A stretch of 64,000 bases of DNA, from NCBI RefSeq assembly GCF_010550245.1, contig NZ_JAAGLU010000016.1, positions 1 through 64,000 on the forward strand, in the 5' to 3' direction. The stretch's first letter is position 1. The number at the start of each line of letters is the position of its first letter. Shown piece after piece: positions 38,057-47,812 of this stretch. The translations under genes were made by a program, and so were the position numbers. The notes beneath the pieces are model-generated. The model had not been told where the DNA came from. It ran no database searches and saw only the letters and a program-made list of their open reading frames with translations. This DNA comes from Streptomyces sp. SID12501 (GTDB taxonomy: Bacteria; Actinomycetota; Actinomycetes; Streptomycetales; Streptomycetaceae).

Positions 38057-39319
38057 ATGGTGACGACGGTCGAGTTGGCGGGAGCGCGTGTGCCCGCGTG
38101 GCGCGGGGGTTTCGGGCGGTTGTGGAGTGCCGCCGTACTCTCCAGCTTCGGCGACGCGCTGCGCACGGCCGCGCTGCCCCTGCTCGCCACGACTCTCACC
38201 GACAAGCCCCTGCTCATCGCTTCCGTGACGGCCTGTGGCTATCTGCCCTGGCTCGTCTTCGGCCTGCTCGGCGGGGCCGTCGCGGACCGCGTCGACCAGC
38301 GGCGCGCCATGTGGACGGTGGATGCGGTACGAGGGCTGCTGGTCGCCTGCTTCGCCGTGGCCGTCGGCCTCGGGCACGCCTCGATCGGCCTGCTCATCGC
38401 GCTCGCCTTCGCGCTGACGACCCTTCAGACCCTCTTCGACAACGCCTCGACGGCCCTGCTGCCGACCCTGGTCGACAAGGAGGCGCTCGGTGGCGCGAAC
38501 GCCCGTCTGATGACCGGTCAGCGCATCGCGGGCGGTCTGCTGGCCGGGCCGGTGGTGCCGGTACTGATCGCGCTGGGCACGGCCGTTCCCTTCGCGGCCG
38601 ATGCCGTCACCTTCCTGGTCGGGGCGGCCCTCGTCGCCTCGCTGCGGCCCGACGTGTCCGCGCGGACACCGAGACCGGCGGGCAGCACCCTGCGCGCGGA
38701 GATCACGGCCGGCCTGCGTGCCCTGTGGCACGACGGGCCCCTGCGTGGCCTGTGCGCGGCCACGGCACTGTGCAACGTGGGCATGGGTGCCCTCATCGCC
38801 ACCCTCGTCCTCCTGGTCACCGACTGGCTGGACGCGGGCAACGGGGGGTATGCGGCGGCGATGACGGCGTACGCGGTCGGCAGCCTCGCCGGCGGTGCGC
38901 TGAACGGCCCGCTCGTCGGCCGGCTCGGGCGGATACGGGCCGTGCTGCTCGCCGGTACGGTGCAGATCGGCGCACTGGTCGTCATGGGCTCGGTACGCAG
39001 CCTGGCCGCGCTGGTGGCCGCCATGGCGGTGTTCGGGCTCATGGGGATGGTGTGGAACGTCAACGCGACGACCCTGATGCAGAGCCGCAGCCCGGCCGAA
39101 ATGCTGGGCCGGGTCAGCTCGGCCTTCCGCACACTGGCGGTCGCCGGAGCGCCTCTGGGCGCGCTGCTGGGCGGAGCCGTCGCGACGGCGTGGGGCCTCA
39201 ACACACCGGCGCTGCTGGCCGCCGCCTTCTTCGTTCTGTCGGTCACCGCACTGATACCGGCGCTTCGGTCGGACGTGTCTGTTGTTGGACCGGACGACGG
39301 TACGACGACAGCTCGATGA
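38057..39319 (+). CDS. MFS transporter, probable drug/metabolite exporter
   Basis: 420 residues, about twelve helices. SSFGDALRTAALPLLATTLT, GLLGGAVADRVDQRRAMWTV (the A-loop of MFS) and NASTALLPTLVDKEALGGAN with ARLMTGQRIAGGLLAGP place it in the MFS_3/EntS-like exporter branch common in actinomycetes. The substrate is unknown. ATG or the GTG next to it (38060) may start. It lies between the RbpA-like gene and pgi but reads from its own damage-type promoter, which suggests a stress-linked efflux role. Confidence 0.88.
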   Translation: MVTTVELAGARVPAWRGGFGRLWSAAVLSSFGDALRTAALPLLATTLTDKPLLIASVTACGYLPWLVFGLLGGAVADRVDQRRAMWTVDAVRGLLVACFAVAVGLGHASIGLLIALAFALTTLQTLFDNASTALLPTLVDKEALGGANARLMTGQRIAGGLLAGPVVPVLIALGTAVPFAADAVTFLVGAALVASLRPDVSARTPRPAGSTLRAEITAGLRALWHDGPLRGLCAATALCNVGMGALIATLVLLVTDWLDAGNGGYAAAMTAYAVGSLAGGALNGPLVGRLGRIRAVLLAGTVQIGALVVMGSVRSLAALVAAMAVFGLMGMVWNVNATTLMQSRSPAEMLGRVSSAFRTLAVAGAPLGALLGGAVATAWGLNTPALLAAAFFVLSVTALIPALRSDVSVVGPDDGTTTAR

Positions 39320-39385
39320 ACGTGTTGATCAATTAGGTTGGGACCGGCAGCGGGGGCCCAGGCAGGAAAGAGGCGGAAGTCCGAG

Positions 39386-41038
39386 ATGAACGCAGACAGC
39401 CGTAGCAGGCTCAACCAGACGCCCGAGTGGACGGCCCTGGCCAAGCACCGTGAGGAGCTGGCGGACACCCATCTGCGGGACCTGTTCGCGACCGACCCCG
39501 GACGCGGTGCCGGGTACACGCTCCAGGTCGGTGATCTGCACATCGACTACTCCAAGCACCTCGTCACCGATGAGACGCTGCGGCTGCTGCGCGAGCTGGC
39601 CGCCACGACGGACGTCTTCGGGCTGCGTGATGCCATGTTCCGAGGCGAGAAGATCAACACGACCGAGGACCGGGCGGTGCTGCACACCGCGCTGCGGGCG
39701 CCGCGCGGCGCGGTGATCGAGGTCGACGGCGAGAACGTCGTCCCGGCGGTGCACGCGGTGCTGGACCGGATGGCCGGCTTCGCGGACCGGGTGCGCTCGG
39801 GTGCGTGGACGGGTCACACGGGCAGGCGTATCAAGAACGTCGTCAACATCGGCATCGGTGGCTCGGATCTCGGTCCGGCGATGGCGTACGACGCCCTGCG
39901 GGCTTTCACGGCGCGGGAGTTGACGTTCCGGTTCGTGTCGAACGTCGACGGCGCCGACCTGCACGAGGCGGTCCGCGACCTGGACCCGGCGGAGACGCTG
40001 TTCATCGTCGCGTCGAAGACGTTCACGACGATCGAGACGATCACGAACGCCACCTCGGCCCGCTCGTGGCTCCTCGCGGGTCTGGGCGGCGACGACAAGG
40101 CGGTCGCCAAGCACTTCGTGGCCCTGTCGACGAACGGCGGGAAGGTGTCGGACTTCGGCATCGACACGGACAACATGTTCGAGTTCTGGGACTGGGTCGG
40201 CGGGCGGTATTCGTTCGACTCGGCGATCGGCCTGTCGCTGATGATCGCGATCGGCCCGGACCGGTTCCGGGAGATGCTGGACGGGTTCGCGCTGGTCGAC
40301 GAGCACTTCCGGACGGCTCCGGCGGAGTCCAACGCACCGCTGCTGCTGGGCCTGTTGGGCATCTGGTACGGCAACTTCTTCGGTGCGCAGTCGCATGCCG
40401 TGCTGCCCTACAGCCACTACCTGTCCAAGTTCACGGCGTACCTGCAGCAGTTGGACATGGAGTCCAACGGCAAGTCGGTCGACCGTGACGGCAACCCGGT
40501 CGAGTGGCAGACCGGGCCGGTGGTGTGGGGTACGCCCGGGACGAACGGGCAGCACGCCTACTACCAGCTGATCCACCAGGGGACGAAGGTCATCCCGGCG
40601 GACTTCATCGGCTTCGCCGAGCCGGTGGGGGAGTTGAGCGACGGGCTGAAGGGCCAGCACGACCTGTTGATGGCCAACTTCTTCGCGCAGACGCAGGCGC
40701 TGGCGTTCGGGAAGACGCCGGAGGAGGTGCGGGCGGAGGGGGTGCCGGAGGAGTTGGTGGCGCACAAGACGTTCCTTGGCAACCATCCGACGACGACTGT
40801 GCTGGCGCGGGAGTTGACTCCGTCGGTGCTGGGGCAGTTGATCGCCTTGTACGAGCACAAGGTGTTCGTACAAGGGGCTGTGTGGAACATCGACTCGTTC
40901 GACCAGTGGGGGGTTGAGCTGGGGAAGGTGCTGGCGAAGCGGGTTGAGCCGGCGTTGACGGAGGGGGTGGAGGTGGCGGGGCTGGATGCGTCCACGGTGG
41001 CGCTGGTTGGTCGGTATCGGGAGCTGCGGGGGAGGTAG
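39386..41038 (+). CDS. pgi: glucose-6-phosphate isomerase
   Basis: 550 residues. Phosphosugar motifs GIGGSDLGPAMAYDAL, VASKTFTTIETITNA (phosphate binding), the catalytic Glu region GTNGQHAYYQLIHQGTK and C-terminal SFDQWGVELGKVLAK, the PGI signature 2. Links glycolysis to the pentose-phosphate operon that converges from the right. Start MNADSRSRLNQTPEW after GAGGCGGAAG. The last 300 bp show relaxed codon use (more T and GGGG runs) than the rest. Confidence 0.97.
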   Translation: MNADSRSRLNQTPEWTALAKHREELADTHLRDLFATDPGRGAGYTLQVGDLHIDYSKHLVTDETLRLLRELAATTDVFGLRDAMFRGEKINTTEDRAVLHTALRAPRGAVIEVDGENVVPAVHAVLDRMAGFADRVRSGAWTGHTGRRIKNVVNIGIGGSDLGPAMAYDALRAFTARELTFRFVSNVDGADLHEAVRDLDPAETLFIVASKTFTTIETITNATSARSWLLAGLGGDDKAVAKHFVALSTNGGKVSDFGIDTDNMFEFWDWVGGRYSFDSAIGLSLMIAIGPDRFREMLDGFALVDEHFRTAPAESNAPLLLGLLGIWYGNFFGAQSHAVLPYSHYLSKFTAYLQQLDMESNGKSVDRDGNPVEWQTGPVVWGTPGTNGQHAYYQLIHQGTKVIPADFIGFAEPVGELSDGLKGQHDLLMANFFAQTQALAFGKTPEEVRAEGVPEELVAHKTFLGNHPTTTVLARELTPSVLGQLIALYEHKVFVQGAVWNIDSFDQWGVELGKVLAKRVEPALTEGVEVAGLDASTVALVGRYRELRGR

Positions 41039-41045
41039 GGGGCTC

Positions 41046-41175
41046 TTTCTCGCCCCCGCCGCCCCTACCCGTCCCATCCTGTTGCTGGGGGCTGCGCCCC
41101 CAGACCCCCCTTCGGCCCTGAAGGGGCCTCGTCCTCAAACGCCGGACGGGCTGGATGTACCAGCCCGTCCGGCGT
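41046..41175. repeat. Streptomyces-type intergenic repeat with two terminator hairpins
   Basis: 41046-41079 is identical over 34 nt to 63385-63418, a pyrimidine-rich block beginning TTTCTCGCCCCCGCCGCCCC. It is followed by CTGGGGGC (41085-41092) / GCCCCCAG (41096-41103) and by a 16-bp perfect hairpin, 41139-41154 with 41160-41175, whose arm includes CAAACGCCGGACGGGCTGG, a sequence I recall as very common between Streptomyces genes. It sits between converging pgi and pgl and should act as a bidirectional terminator. Confidence 0.8.
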
Positions 41176-41178
41176 CTG

Positions 41179-41964
41179 TCAGGGGGATGACGGTGGGTAC
41201 AGCGTCCTCGGGAGTTGGGATGCTGCCGGGGCGTCCAGTAGCCACAGGGTGCGTTGTCTGCCGTAGGCGCCTGCTGCGGGGGCCTGGATCTCGCCCGCGC
41301 CCGACAGGGCTATGGCCGCCGCTCCCGCCTTGTCCTCGCCTGCCGCCAGCAGCCATACCTCGCGGGCCGCGCGGATCGCCGGGAGGGTGAGGGTGACCCG
41401 GGTCGGTGGGGGCTTCGGGGCGCCGTGGACGCCCACCACCGTGCGGTCGGTCTCCCGTACCGCCGGGAGTTCCGGGAACAGTGACGCCACGTGCGTGTCC
41501 GGGCCCACGCCCAGCATCAGGACGTCGAAGGTGGGGACCGGGCCATGGGATTCGGGGCCCGCCGCTTTGGCCAGTTCCGCCGCGTACGCCTCCGCCGCCG
41601 CATCCACGTCGGAGCCGTACGGGCCGTCCGACGCGGGCATGGCGTGGACGCGGGTCGGATCCAGGGGCACCGCGTCCAGCAGGGCCGCCTTCGCCTGAGT
41701 GACGTTGCGGTCAGGGTCGCCCTCGGGCAGGAAGCGTTCGTCGCCCCACCACAGGTCGAGCCGGGCCCAGTCGATCGCGTCCCGGGCTGGCGCGGAGGCC
41801 AGGGCGGCCAACAGGCCGTTGCCGTTGCGGCCGCCCGTGAGCACCACAGACGCCGAGCCCCGTGAGGCCTGCGCGTCCACGATCTTCGTGATCAGGCGGG
41901 CCGCCGCGGCCTGGGCCATCAGCTCCTTGTCGCGGTGGACGACGAGCTGCGGTGCCGTACTCAC
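41179..41964 (-). CDS. pgl: 6-phosphogluconolactonase
   Basis: 261 residues. Sugar-phosphate isomerase-like fold: VLTGGRNGNGLLAAL, LDLWWGDERFLPEGDPDRN and FDVLMLGVGPDTHVASLFP with the catalytic region. Hydrolyses 6-phosphogluconolactone made by Zwf. In most homologues GxGxDGHxASLFP is usual; here it is GVGPDTHVASLFP, a common actinobacterial variant. GTG start overlaps the opcA stop. Last gene of the tkt-tal-zwf-opcA-pgl operon. Confidence 0.95.
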   Translation of the reverse strand: MSTAPQLVVHRDKELMAQAAAARLITKIVDAQASRGSASVVLTGGRNGNGLLAALASAPARDAIDWARLDLWWGDERFLPEGDPDRNVTQAKAALLDAVPLDPTRVHAMPASDGPYGSDVDAAAEAYAAELAKAAGPESHGPVPTFDVLMLGVGPDTHVASLFPELPAVRETDRTVVGVHGAPKPPPTRVTLTLPAIRAAREVWLLAAGEDKAGAAAIALSGAGEIQAPAAGAYGRQRTLWLLDAPAASQLPRTLYPPSSP

Positions 41965-43031
41965 TTCGTGGACACCTTCTTCACCGGTGGCATCAGAGCC
42001 GGAGTCGCCCTTTCCGCGTCCTCCGCCACGGGCGCCTTCCTCGCCGGCTCCAGTGCCTGTGCCGACGCCGGTGCCGGTGTGGGTGCCTGCGGTTCGGGGG
42101 CCGTCGAAGGGGCCAGCCGCTCCACGCCGTACCGCAGCGCGGACGCGTACGTGTCGTCCGGGTCCAGGCGCCGCAGCTCCTCCGCCATCAGCTCGGCGGT
42201 CTCACGGCGCTTGAGCGCCACCGCGCGGTCGGGCTGGCCCTGGATGGAGAGGGTCGCCAGGGAGCCGTCGGCGCGGTCGAGGGTGATGGGGCCGGTGCTC
42301 GTCCGCATCCGGACCGCCGTCAGGCCGGGGCCCGAGGACAGGGAGCGCTTCACCGGGACGTCCAGCCGGTCCGCCAGCCACATCGCCAGCAGCTCACAGC
42401 TCGGGTTGAACTCCTCGCCCTCCACCTCGACCGCGTTCACCTCGCAGGTGACCTGGTCCAGGGCGGCGGCCAGCATCGAGCGCCACGGGGTGATACGGGT
42501 CCAGGAGAGGTCCGTGTCGCCCGGCGTGTACGCGTCCGCGCGCGCCGCCAGTTCCCGTACCGGCTGCTCGGCCGCGTACGTGTCCGTCACCCTGCGCTGC
42601 GCCAGAGCGCCCAGCGGGTCCTTCGCCGGGTCCAGCGGGGCGTTCACCGGCCACCAGACGACCACCGGGGCGTCCGGCAGCAGCAGGGGAAGCACCACCG
42701 AGTCGGCGTGCTCGACGACCTCGCCGTACAGCCGCAGGACGACCGTCTCGCCGCTGCCCGCGTCCGCGCCGACCCTGACCTCGGCGTCCAGACGGGACGT
42801 CGTACGGTCGCGGGGGGAGCGGGAGACCCGCTTGACGACGACCAGGGTGCGTGAGGGGTGTTCGAGCGAGGCGTCGTTCGCCGCCTTCAGGGCGTCGTAC
42901 GCGTTCTCCTCGTCGGTGACGATGACGAGGGTGAGGACCATGCCGACGGCCGGTGTGCCTATGGCCCGGCGGCCCTGTACCAGCGCCTTGTTGACCTTGC
43001 TGGCCGTGGTGTCCGTGAGGTCTATTTTCAT
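41961..43031 (-). CDS. opcA: glucose-6-phosphate dehydrogenase assembly protein OpcA
   Basis: 356 residues: MKIDLTDTTASKVNKALVQG at the start, then VLTLVIVTDEENAYDALKAAN and SRTLVVVKRVS, a redox-scaffold protein required for full G6PDH activity in cyanobacteria and actinobacteria. PVVVWWPVNAPLDPAKDPLG and WTRITPWRSMLAAALDQV are strongly family-like. The C-terminal 45 residues are proline/alanine-rich and probably disordered. ATGA overlap with zwf and GTGA overlap with pgl. Confidence 0.95.
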   Translation of the reverse strand: MKIDLTDTTASKVNKALVQGRRAIGTPAVGMVLTLVIVTDEENAYDALKAANDASLEHPSRTLVVVKRVSRSPRDRTTSRLDAEVRVGADAGSGETVVLRLYGEVVEHADSVVLPLLLPDAPVVVWWPVNAPLDPAKDPLGALAQRRVTDTYAAEQPVRELAARADAYTPGDTDLSWTRITPWRSMLAAALDQVTCEVNAVEVEGEEFNPSCELLAMWLADRLDVPVKRSLSSGPGLTAVRMRTSTGPITLDRADGSLATLSIQGQPDRAVALKRRETAELMAEELRRLDPDDTYASALRYGVERLAPSTAPEPQAPTPAPASAQALEPARKAPVAEDAERATPALMPPVKKVSTK

Positions 43032-44551
43032 GGGCGCCGCCAGCTCCGTCCGTCTCGTTCGAGCATTTCGTCCGCCTCGACGGGGCCCCATGTGCCCGAC
43101 GGGTACTGCGCGGGCTTGCCGTGCTTGTCCCAGTGCTGCTCGATCGGGTCGAGGATGCGCCAGGACAGCTCGACCTCCTCGGTACGCGGGAAGAGGTTGG
43201 AGTCGCCGAGGAGGACGTCCAGGATCAGGCGCTCGTACGCCTCCGGGCTCGACTCCGTGAACGACTCGCCGTACGCGAAGTCCATGGACACGTCCCGGAT
43301 CTCCATCGAGGTGCCGGGCACCTTGGAGCCGAAGCGGACCGTGATGCCCTCGTCGGGCTGGACGCGGATGACGATCGCGTTCTGGCCCAGTTCCTCCGTC
43401 GCCGTGTGGTCGAAGGGGGAGTGGGGCGCCCGCTGGAAGACCACCGCGATCTCGGTGACGCGACGGCCGAGGCGCTTGCCGGTGCGCAGGTAGAACGGGA
43501 CGCCCGCCCAGCGGCGGTTGTCGACCTCGACCTTGATCGCCGCGTAGGTGTCGGTCTTCGACCTGGGGTCGATACCGTCTTCCTGGAGGTAGCCGATGGC
43601 CTTCTCGCCACCCTGCCAGCCCGCCGCGTACTGCCCGCGGACCGTGTCCTCGCCCAGGTTCTGCGGCAGCTTGACCGCGCCGAGCACCTTGGTCTTCTCG
43701 GCGGCCAGCGCGTCCGCGTCGAAGGAGGCGGGCTCCTCCATGGCCGTCAGGGCCAACAGCTGCAGGAGGTGGTTCTGGATGACGTCACGGGCCGCGCCGA
43801 TGCCGTCGTAGTAGCCGGCCCGGCCGCCGATGCCGATGTCCTCGGCCATCGTGATCTGGATGTGGTCGACGTACGACCGGTTCCAGATCGGTTCGAACAT
43901 CTGGTTGGCGAAGCGGAGCGCCAGGATGTTCTGGACGGTCTCCTTGCCGAGGTAGTGGTCGATCCGGAAGACCTGGTCCGGGGCGAAGACCTCCTCGACG
44001 GTCGAGTTGAGCTCCTCGGCCGACCTGAGGTCATGGCCGAAGGGCTTCTCGATGACCGCGCGCCGCCAGGAACCGTTGTCCTGGTCCGCCAGACCGTGCT
44101 TCTTCAGCTGCTTGATGACCACCGGGAAGGACGACGGCGGCACGGAGAGGTAGAAGGCGAAGTTGCCGCCCGTCCCCTGCGCCTTGTCCAGCTCGTCGAT
44201 CGTCGAGCGCAGCCGTTCGAAGGACTCGTCGTCGTCGAAGGTGCCCTGGACGAAGCGCATCCCCTGGATGAGCTGCTGCCAGACCTCCTCACGGAACGGC
44301 GTACGGGCGTGCTCCTTGACGGCGTCGTGGACCTCCGCCGCGAAGTCCTCGTTCGCCCACTCGCGCCGGGCGAAGCCGACGAGGGAGAAGCCTGGTGGCA
44401 GCAACCCGCGGTTGGCGAGGTCGTACACGGCAGGCATCAGCTTCTTGCGTGACAGGTCGCCGGTGACCCCGAAGATGACCAGGCCCGACGGCCCCGCGAT
44501 ACGCGGGAGCCGTCGGTCTGCGGGGTCACGCAGCGGGTTGCTGCTTGACAA
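43028..44551 (-). CDS. zwf: glucose-6-phosphate 1-dehydrogenase
   Basis: 507 residues. NADP site VIFGVTGDLSRKKLMPAVYD, substrate motif FRIDHYLGKETVQNILALRF with the catalytic His region, and PFYLRTGKRLGRRVTEIAVV. First committed step of the oxidative pentose-phosphate path, supplying NADPH. The start is TTG (44549-44551), supported by CGGAGGG eight bases upstream and by the conserved N-terminus SSSNPLRDPADRRLPRIAGP; no ATG or GTG fits. It begins 4 nt after the tal stop. Confidence 0.97.
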   Translation of the reverse strand: MSSSNPLRDPADRRLPRIAGPSGLVIFGVTGDLSRKKLMPAVYDLANRGLLPPGFSLVGFARREWANEDFAAEVHDAVKEHARTPFREEVWQQLIQGMRFVQGTFDDDESFERLRSTIDELDKAQGTGGNFAFYLSVPPSSFPVVIKQLKKHGLADQDNGSWRRAVIEKPFGHDLRSAEELNSTVEEVFAPDQVFRIDHYLGKETVQNILALRFANQMFEPIWNRSYVDHIQITMAEDIGIGGRAGYYDGIGAARDVIQNHLLQLLALTAMEEPASFDADALAAEKTKVLGAVKLPQNLGEDTVRGQYAAGWQGGEKAIGYLQEDGIDPRSKTDTYAAIKVEVDNRRWAGVPFYLRTGKRLGRRVTEIAVVFQRAPHSPFDHTATEELGQNAIVIRVQPDEGITVRFGSKVPGTSMEIRDVSMDFAYGESFTESSPEAYERLILDVLLGDSNLFPRTEEVELSWRILDPIEQHWDKHGKPAQYPSGTWGPVEADEMLERDGRSWRRP

Positions 44552-44555
44552 GGTT

Positions 44556-45674
44556 TCAGCCCTCCGAGGGGGCGAGGCGCGTCAGTTCCGCCTCGGTCGA
44601 CTTGAGCAGGTCGGTCCAGGACGCCTCGAACTTCTCGACGCCCTCGTCCTCCAGGAGCTGGACCACTTCGTCGTACGAGATCCCGAGCTTCTCGACCGCG
44701 TCGATCTCGGCGCGGGCCTGCTCGTACGTACCGGCGATGGTGTTGCCGGTGATCTGTCCGTGGTCCTCGGTGGCGAACAGGGTCGCCTCCGGCATGGTGT
44801 TCACCGTGTTCGGCGCGACCAGGTCGTCGACGTACAGGGTGTCCTTGTACGCGGGGTCCTTGACGCCGGTCGAGGCCCACAGCGGACGCTGCTTGTTGGC
44901 CTGCGCCTTGTCGAGGGCCACCCAGCGGTCGGACGAGAAGACCTCCTCGTACGCCTGGTAGGCGAGCCGCGCGTTGGCAAGACCGGCCTTGCCGCGGGCG
45001 GCCTTGGCCTCGTCGGTGCCCAGCGCGTCGAGCCGCTTGTCGATCTCGGTGTCCACGCGGGACACGAAGAAGGACGCCACGGAGTGGATCTTCGACAGGT
45101 CCAGGCCGCGCTCCTTGGCCTTCTCCAGACCGGCCAGGTAGGCGTCCATGACCTCGCGGTAGCGCGCCAGCGAGAAGATCAGCGTGACGTTGACGCTGAT
45201 CCCGAGGCCGATGACCTCGGTGATCGCCGGGAGACCCGCCCGGGTGGCCGGGATCTTGATCAGGGTGTTCGGACGGTCCACCAGCCAGGCGAGCTGCTTG
45301 GCCTCGGCGACGGTCGCGGTGGTGTTGTGGGCGAGACGGGGGTCGACCTCGATCGACACCCGGCCGTCCTGGCCCTGCGTCGCGTCGAAGACCGGGCGCA
45401 GGATGTCGGCGGCGTCACGGACGTCCGCCGTCGTGATCATGCGGATCGCCTCTTCGACGGTGACCCTGCGGGCGGCGAGCTCGGTGACCTGCGGCTCGTA
45501 GCCGTCACCGCTGCTGATCGCCTTCTGGAAGATCGACGGGTTGGTCGTGACGCCCACGACGTGCTGCTGGTCGATCAGTTCGGCGAGGTTGCCGGACGTG
45601 ATCCGCTGGCGCGACAGGTCGTCCAGCCAGATCGCGACGCCTTCCTCGGAAAGGCGCTTGAGTGCGTCTGTCAT
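44556..45674 (-). CDS. tal: transaldolase
   Basis: 372 residues, the longer actinobacterial/cyanobacterial transaldolase class. VGVTTNPSIFQKAISSG, the Schiff-base lysine in NTLIKIPATRAGLPAI, SVNVTLIFSLARYREVMDAY and ASFFVSRVDTEIDKRLDALG. Start ATG at 45674 with AGGAG upstream. Thirty-five bp after tkt and 4 bp before zwf. Confidence 0.97.
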   Translation of the reverse strand: MTDALKRLSEEGVAIWLDDLSRQRITSGNLAELIDQQHVVGVTTNPSIFQKAISSGDGYEPQVTELAARRVTVEEAIRMITTADVRDAADILRPVFDATQGQDGRVSIEVDPRLAHNTTATVAEAKQLAWLVDRPNTLIKIPATRAGLPAITEVIGLGISVNVTLIFSLARYREVMDAYLAGLEKAKERGLDLSKIHSVASFFVSRVDTEIDKRLDALGTDEAKAARGKAGLANARLAYQAYEEVFSSDRWVALDKAQANKQRPLWASTGVKDPAYKDTLYVDDLVAPNTVNTMPEATLFATEDHGQITGNTIAGTYEQARAEIDAVEKLGISYDEVVQLLEDEGVEKFEASWTDLLKSTEAELTRLAPSEG

Positions 45675-45709
45675 GGAAAATGCATCTCCTACGTGTCGGT
45701 ATGTCAGCG

Positions 45710-47812
45710 TCAGCGCTGGGCTGCGGCGATCGATTCCTTGGCTACTGCGGCAACGTTCTCGGCAGTGAAGCCGAACTCCTGGAAGAGGACCTTGCCGTCG
45801 GCCGACGCCCCGAAGTGCTCCAGGGAAACGATGCGACCCGCGTCCCCGACGTACTTGTGCCACGTGAGACCGATACCGGCCTCCACCGCGACCCGCGCCT
45901 TGACGGACGGGAGCAGAACGCTCTCCCGGTACCCCTGGTCCTGCTCCTCGAACCACTCCACGGACGGCATCGACACGACCCGCGTCGGCACACCCTCCGC
46001 CTGGAGCTGCTCCCGGGCACCGACGGCCACGTGGACCTCGGAACCGGTCGCGATGAGGATGACCTCGGGCGCTGTGCTCTGCCCTTCGGGCCCTTCGGCT
46101 TCGAAGAGCACGTAGCCGCCCTTGGCCGTGTCCTCGTTGGCCTCGTACGTCGGCACGCCCTGGCGGGTCAGCGCGAGGCCGTGCGGGGCGCCCTTGCCGA
46201 AGACCTTCGTCCAGCGCCGGAGGATCTCGCGCCAGGCGATGGCCGTCTCGTTGGCGTCCGCCGGGCGTACGACGTTCAGACCCGGGATGGCGCGCAGCGA
46301 CGCGATGTGCTCGACCGGCTGGTGCGTCGGGCCGTCCTCGCCGAGGCCGATGGAGTCGTGCGTCCACACGTACGTCACCGGCACGTGCATCAGCGCGGAC
46401 AGGCGTACCGCGTTGCGCATGTAGTCGGAGAAGACGAGGAAGGTGCCGCCGTAGATGCGGGTGTTGCCGTGCAGCGCGATGCCGTTCATCTCGGCGGCCA
46501 TCGAGTGCTCGCGGATGCCGAAGTGGATCGTGCGGCCGTACGGGTCCGCCTCCGGCAGCGGGTTGTCCGCCGGGAGGAAGGAGGACGTCTTGTCGATGGT
46601 CGTGTTGTTCGAGCCGGCCAGGTCGGCCGAGCCGCCCCACAGCTCCGGGATGACGGCACCCAGCGCCTGCAGGACCTTGCCGGACGCGGCACGCGTGGCG
46701 ACACTCGTGCCCGCCTCGAAGACCGGGAGCTTCTCCTCCCAGCCCTTGGGCAGTTCACCCGCGGCGATCCGGTCGAACTCGGCGGCGCGCTCGGCGTTGT
46801 TGTTGCGCCATTCCTGGAACGACTTCTCCCACTCGGCCTTGGCCTGACGGCCGCGCTCCACCGCCTCGCGGGTGTGGTTCAGGACGGCGTCCGAGACCTC
46901 GAACGACTGCTCGGGGTCGAAGCCGAGGATGCGCTTGGTGGCCGCCACCTCGTCGTCACCGAGCGCCGAGCCGTGTGCGGCCTCGGTGTTCTGGGCGTTC
47001 GGGGCGGGCCAGGCGATGATCGAGCGCATCGCGATGAACGACGGCTTGTCCGTCACCCTCTTGGCGGCCTGGACGGCGTTGTAGATGGCGTGCGGGTCGA
47101 GGTCGCCGTCCGGCTTCGGGGCGATCCGCTGCACATGCCAGCCGTACGCCTCGTACCGCTTGGCGACGTCCTCGGAGACGGCCGTCTCGGTGTCGCCCTC
47201 GATCGAGATGTGGTTGTCGTCCCACAGCAGGACCAGGTTGCCGAGCTTCTGGTGGCCGGCCAGCGAGGACGCCTCCGCGGAGATGCCCTCCTGGAGGCAG
47301 CCGTCACCGGCGATCGCGAAGATGAAGTGGTCGAACGGAGACTCCCCTTCGGGTGCCTCCGGGTCGAACAGGCCGCGCTCGTAGCGGGCGGCCATGGCCA
47401 TGCCCACGGCGTTGGCGACACCCTGGCCGAGCGGACCGGTCGTCGTCTCGACGCCTGTCGTGTGCCCGTACTCGGGGTGACCGGGGGTCTTGGAACCCCA
47501 CGTCCTGAACGCCTTCAGGTCGTCCAGCTCCAGGCCGAAACCGGCCAGGTACAGCTGGGTGTAGAGGGTCAGGGACGAGTGGCCGGCGGACAGTACGAAA
47601 CGGTCGCGCCCGACCCAGTCGGCGTCCGCCGGGTCGTGCCGCATCACCTTCTGGAAGAGGGTGTACGCGGCGGGGGCCAGGCTCATCGCCGTACCGGGAT
47701 GGCCGTTGCCGACCTTCTGTACGGCATCGGCGGCCAGGACGCGGGCGGTGTCAACGGCCCGCTGGTCCAACTCGGTCCACTCGAGGTCTGTGGTGGTCGG
47801 CTTGGTGCTCAC
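45710..47812 (-). CDS. tkt: transketolase
   Basis: 700 residues. Thiamine diphosphate motif GDGCLQEGISAEASSLAGH, then LGNLVLLWDDNHISIEGDT. Substrate histidines in KVGNGHPGTAMSLAP and SAGHSSLTLYTQLYL, the pyrimidine-domain Glu region IHFGIREHSMAAEMNGIALH, and VEWFEEQDQGYRESVL. GTG start (VSTKPTTTDLEWTEL) with GAGGAG upstream. First gene of the pentose-phosphate operon. Confidence 0.98.
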   Translation of the reverse strand: MSTKPTTTDLEWTELDQRAVDTARVLAADAVQKVGNGHPGTAMSLAPAAYTLFQKVMRHDPADADWVGRDRFVLSAGHSSLTLYTQLYLAGFGLELDDLKAFRTWGSKTPGHPEYGHTTGVETTTGPLGQGVANAVGMAMAARYERGLFDPEAPEGESPFDHFIFAIAGDGCLQEGISAEASSLAGHQKLGNLVLLWDDNHISIEGDTETAVSEDVAKRYEAYGWHVQRIAPKPDGDLDPHAIYNAVQAAKRVTDKPSFIAMRSIIAWPAPNAQNTEAAHGSALGDDEVAATKRILGFDPEQSFEVSDAVLNHTREAVERGRQAKAEWEKSFQEWRNNNAERAAEFDRIAAGELPKGWEEKLPVFEAGTSVATRAASGKVLQALGAVIPELWGGSADLAGSNNTTIDKTSSFLPADNPLPEADPYGRTIHFGIREHSMAAEMNGIALHGNTRIYGGTFLVFSDYMRNAVRLSALMHVPVTYVWTHDSIGLGEDGPTHQPVEHIASLRAIPGLNVVRPADANETAIAWREILRRWTKVFGKGAPHGLALTRQGVPTYEANEDTAKGGYVLFEAEGPEGQSTAPEVILIATGSEVHVAVGAREQLQAEGVPTRVVSMPSVEWFEEQDQGYRESVLLPSVKARVAVEAGIGLTWHKYVGDAGRIVSLEHFGASADGKVLFQEFGFTAENVAAVAKESIAAAQR

